Assembly: GCA_946405205.1 (NCBI GenBank)
Contig: CAMJGL010000007.1
Location: forward strand, 26,121 to 90,120
Origin: F23-B02 sp946405205
GTDB taxonomy: Bacteria > Bacillota > Clostridia > Oscillospirales > Oscillospiraceae
Direction: 5' to 3'
DNA: 64,000 bases
Each line of letters starts with the position of its first letter. The stretch's first letter is position 1. This document shows positions 62,763 to 64,000 of this stretch, one piece after another. Below the pieces are notes generated by a model that saw nothing but the letters and a program-made list of their open reading frames with translations, ran no database searches and was not told the DNA's origin. The position numbers and the translations under genes were made by a program.

Positions 62763-63167
62763 ATGGCAAAGCTCGTATCAAAGATCGTAGAATTATGGCA
62801 CGACAGAAAGCGTATACTCGGCATGCCCCTCAGCTTCACGCGGTACGCCCTCAGCGAGGACCGTCTCTTCTTAAAGCGCGGCTTCTTGAATGTGCATCAG
62901 GATGAGGTCGTCCTCTACCGTGTGCGCGACCTGCGCGTGAGCCAGTCTCTGTGGCAGCGCATTTTCGGCGTGGGCACGGTGACGGTCGTTTCTACCGACA
63001 AGAGCATCCCCGAGCTTGTCCTCAAAAATATCCGCCAGCCGAATGAGGTCAAGGAGCTCATCCACGAATATGTGGAGAAGATGAAGATCGAGCGCCGTAT
63101 GCGCGTCGGCGAGATGAGTATGGACATCGACGGCGACGACGCTGTTGACTTTGAGGACAATATGTGA
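62763..63167 (+). CDS. Bacterial PH-domain (bPH2) protein
   Basis: 134 residues from ATG 62763 (AAGGAG 8 bp upstream). bPH2 pattern: YALSEDRLFLKRGFLNVHQD, VVLYRVRDLRVSQSLWQRIF, GVGTVTVVS. No membrane helices, unlike many bPH2 proteins. Acidic C terminus. Function unknown. Confidence 0.8.
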   Translation: MAKLVSKIVELWHDRKRILGMPLSFTRYALSEDRLFLKRGFLNVHQDEVVLYRVRDLRVSQSLWQRIFGVGTVTVVSTDKSIPELVLKNIRQPNEVKELIHEYVEKMKIERRMRVGEMSMDIDGDDAVDFEDNM

Positions 63168-63176
63168 TAAAACTTT

Positions 63177-63205
63177 AATGCTCCCGCTCATGCGGCGGGA
63201 GCATT
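63177..63205. terminator. Terminator of the PH-domain gene
   Basis: AATGCTCCCGC / GCGGGAGCATT hairpin, 10 bp after the stop codon. Confidence 0.85.
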
Positions 63206-63395
63206 TATGAATACGGAAGCGTATCGAAGTGGTCATAACGGGCCTGACTCGAAATTTTTTGTAGAGTTGGCTGTTTGCTCCGCTTAAAAAACCCATAAAT
63301 TCAGGGTTTTCTTCGGTTCGAAAATTAAATATTTTGTTGTTCTTTCCGTCAGTTCTTTCCAAAAGTTTTTGGAAGAAATGCGGAATCACATACAC

Positions 63396-63484
63396 GGAGA
63401 GTTGTCCGAGTGGTCGAAGGTGCAGCACTCGAAATGCTGTGTTCCCAAAAGGAACCTAGGGTTCGAATCCCTAACTCTCCGCCA
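63396..63484 (+). tRNA. tRNA-Ser (anticodon CGA)
   Basis: Seven-base acceptor stem (GGAGAGT / ACTCTCC), discriminator G and encoded CCA. Anticodon loop reads CTCGAAA (anticodon CGA). Long class II variable arm (GTTCC-CAAAA-GGAAC) and T-loop GGTTCGAATCC. All features of tRNA-Ser are present. It probably serves as attachment site for the integrase that follows. Confidence 0.97.
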
Positions 63485-63527
63485 AAAAGTCCAGTAAACA
63501 AGCGGGTTTGCTGGACTTTTCTTTTTT
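63485..63527 (+). terminator. Terminator after tRNA-Ser
   Basis: AAAAGTCCAG / CTGGACTTTT with a 16-base loop, then CTTTTTT. Confidence 0.8.
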
Positions 63528-63629
63528 GCTCGTTTGCTCAAAATCGGCTCAAAACTATGGAAAGAACAGGCCGTTTTTTGGAAAGAACAAGGCGATTTCG
63601 GGCATTTTGGCGTATTCGAACCGTAAAAA

Positions 63630-64000
63630 TCAGTTCTTTCCGCCATCGTCTGAAATTTCAGCCCACTTACTGCCGAAATTCACCGATTCGGGAAGTGCCA
63701 TTCCGCTGACCATTGCCTTTGCCGAGGACAGTTTTGAAGTGTAGTCAAGGTGGGCATAGATGTTAGCGGTGGTAGAAAAATCGCTGTGTCCCAGCCACTC
63801 CTGAATTTGTTTCAGCGGAACGCCGTTCGCAAGAAGCAGACTTGCACAACTGTGTCTTAAATCGTGAAAACGCATTCTTTTACAACCGTGCTTTTGGATA
63901 TACTGCGGAAAATAGCTTGTCAGATATTCCGGGCGCATTAAGTTCCCCAGCTCGTCTACAAAGACATAACCGTCATATTCGTAGTTGTAGCAGTTTCCGC
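63630..64000 (-). CDS. Tyrosine integrase, C-terminal part (runs off the window)
   Basis: The frame is open to the window edge and begins inside the catalytic domain (YEYDGYVFVDELGNLMRPEY). It contains HDLRHSCASLL, WLGHSDFSTT and the nucleophile Tyr in NIYAHLDY, so four of the catalytic residues are visible and intact. C-terminal extension of about 35 residues. It lies 145 bp past tRNA-Ser, the typical arrangement for an element integrated in the tRNA 3' end. The rest of that element is outside the window. Confidence 0.9.
   Translation of the reverse strand, partial: GNCYNYEYDGYVFVDELGNLMRPEYLTSYFPQYIQKHGCKRMRFHDLRHSCASLLLANGVPLKQIQEWLGHSDFSTTANIYAHLDYTSKLSSAKAMVSGMALPESVNFGSKWAEISDDGGKN

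Larger units (their letters stand above)
63339..63641. repeat. Five copies of the 9-mer GTTCTTTCC around tRNA-Ser
   Basis: Direct orientation at 63339-63347, 63352-63360 and 63633-63641; inverted (GGAAAGAAC) at 63559-63567 and 63580-63588. The last direct copy overlaps the integrase stop codon. Spacings of 13 and 21 bp and the surrounding integrase suggest arm-type recombinase sites. The stretch 63206-63395 holds no gene. Confidence 0.55.

Noticed and set aside
63225..63330. tRNA-like fragments (GAAGTGGTC..., CTGACTCGAAA) upstream of tRNA-Ser
   Set aside because: They do not fold into paired acceptor and T arms; at most a decayed remnant.

Overview
The window looks like chromosome of a GC-rich, low-GC-phylum anaerobe: a Clostridia member, most likely Oscillospiraceae-like. 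Supporting signs are strong AGGAGG ribosome binding sites, an ECF ThiT under a TPP riboswitch, RicT/YaaT, Jag/KhpB with YidC, AddAB, QueT/QueH and S-layer-homology (SLH) exoproteins. No species can be named from sequence alone. Housekeeping DNA is visibly GC-rich. The stretch from about 7.0 to 28.6 kb is clearly AT-richer and has different codon use.

Layout. 1-6.9 kb: Na/Pi symporter, a PhoR/PhoB-like two-component system with Pho-box-like repeats, and a tandem PII-like protein with a DUF1538 membrane protein. About 6.98-28.79 kb: a 21.8 kb integrated element at the 3' end of guaA, marked by two guaA-tail-like sequences and a near-identical 19-mer just inside each end. The element holds (a) a 12-gene minus-strand operon (7.4-21.2 kb) and (b) a degraded mobilisation/integration module (21.4-27.0 kb: two nonsense-interrupted small ORFs, a Mob/Pre relaxase with a nonsense codon, a pMV158-like oriT, a RepA-like ATPase, a MobC-like protein, a frameshifted tyrosine integrase, an excisionase). 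It ends with (c) a cI-like repressor and an AT-rich membrane-anchored ORF (27.3-28.6 kb). 28.8-33.8 kb: nadE-purB-purA-guaA. 34-63.2 kb: SLH lysozyme, Ca/Na antiporter, RicT-HolB, isochorismatase, acpP, the jag-yidC-yidD-rnpA-rpmH cluster, thiT with TPP riboswitch, queH-queT, SLH metallophosphoesterase, ECF sigma/anti-sigma, M20 amidohydrolase, rpmE, addBA, aminotransferase, RarD, ClC and a PH-domain protein. 63.4 kb to the end: tRNA-Ser(CGA) followed by the C-terminal part of a second tyrosine integrase, so another element probably begins there.

The most interesting region is the 12-gene operon. Its core is the TerY-phosphorylation triad (vWA protein, Ser/Thr kinase, PP2C phosphatase), which comparative genomics has linked to ter systems and which has been reported as an anti-phage module. 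Here it is embedded in a larger assembly: a RecQ-like helicase, an LRR protein, a second vWA protein with a destroyed MIDAS fused to BspA-type LRRs, a tail-anchored coiled-coil protein, a TerY-C-like zinc protein, a PH-like protein, an S1-domain protein (frameshifted) and an XRE regulator. By eye, five of these proteins share one roughly 90-residue helical module with a signature 'YGI...A..A(V/I)..W'. This suggests a common docking domain that wires helicase, sensors and adaptors into one complex. The mobility genes are broken while nearly all cargo genes are open, which suggests a domesticated defence or stress island.
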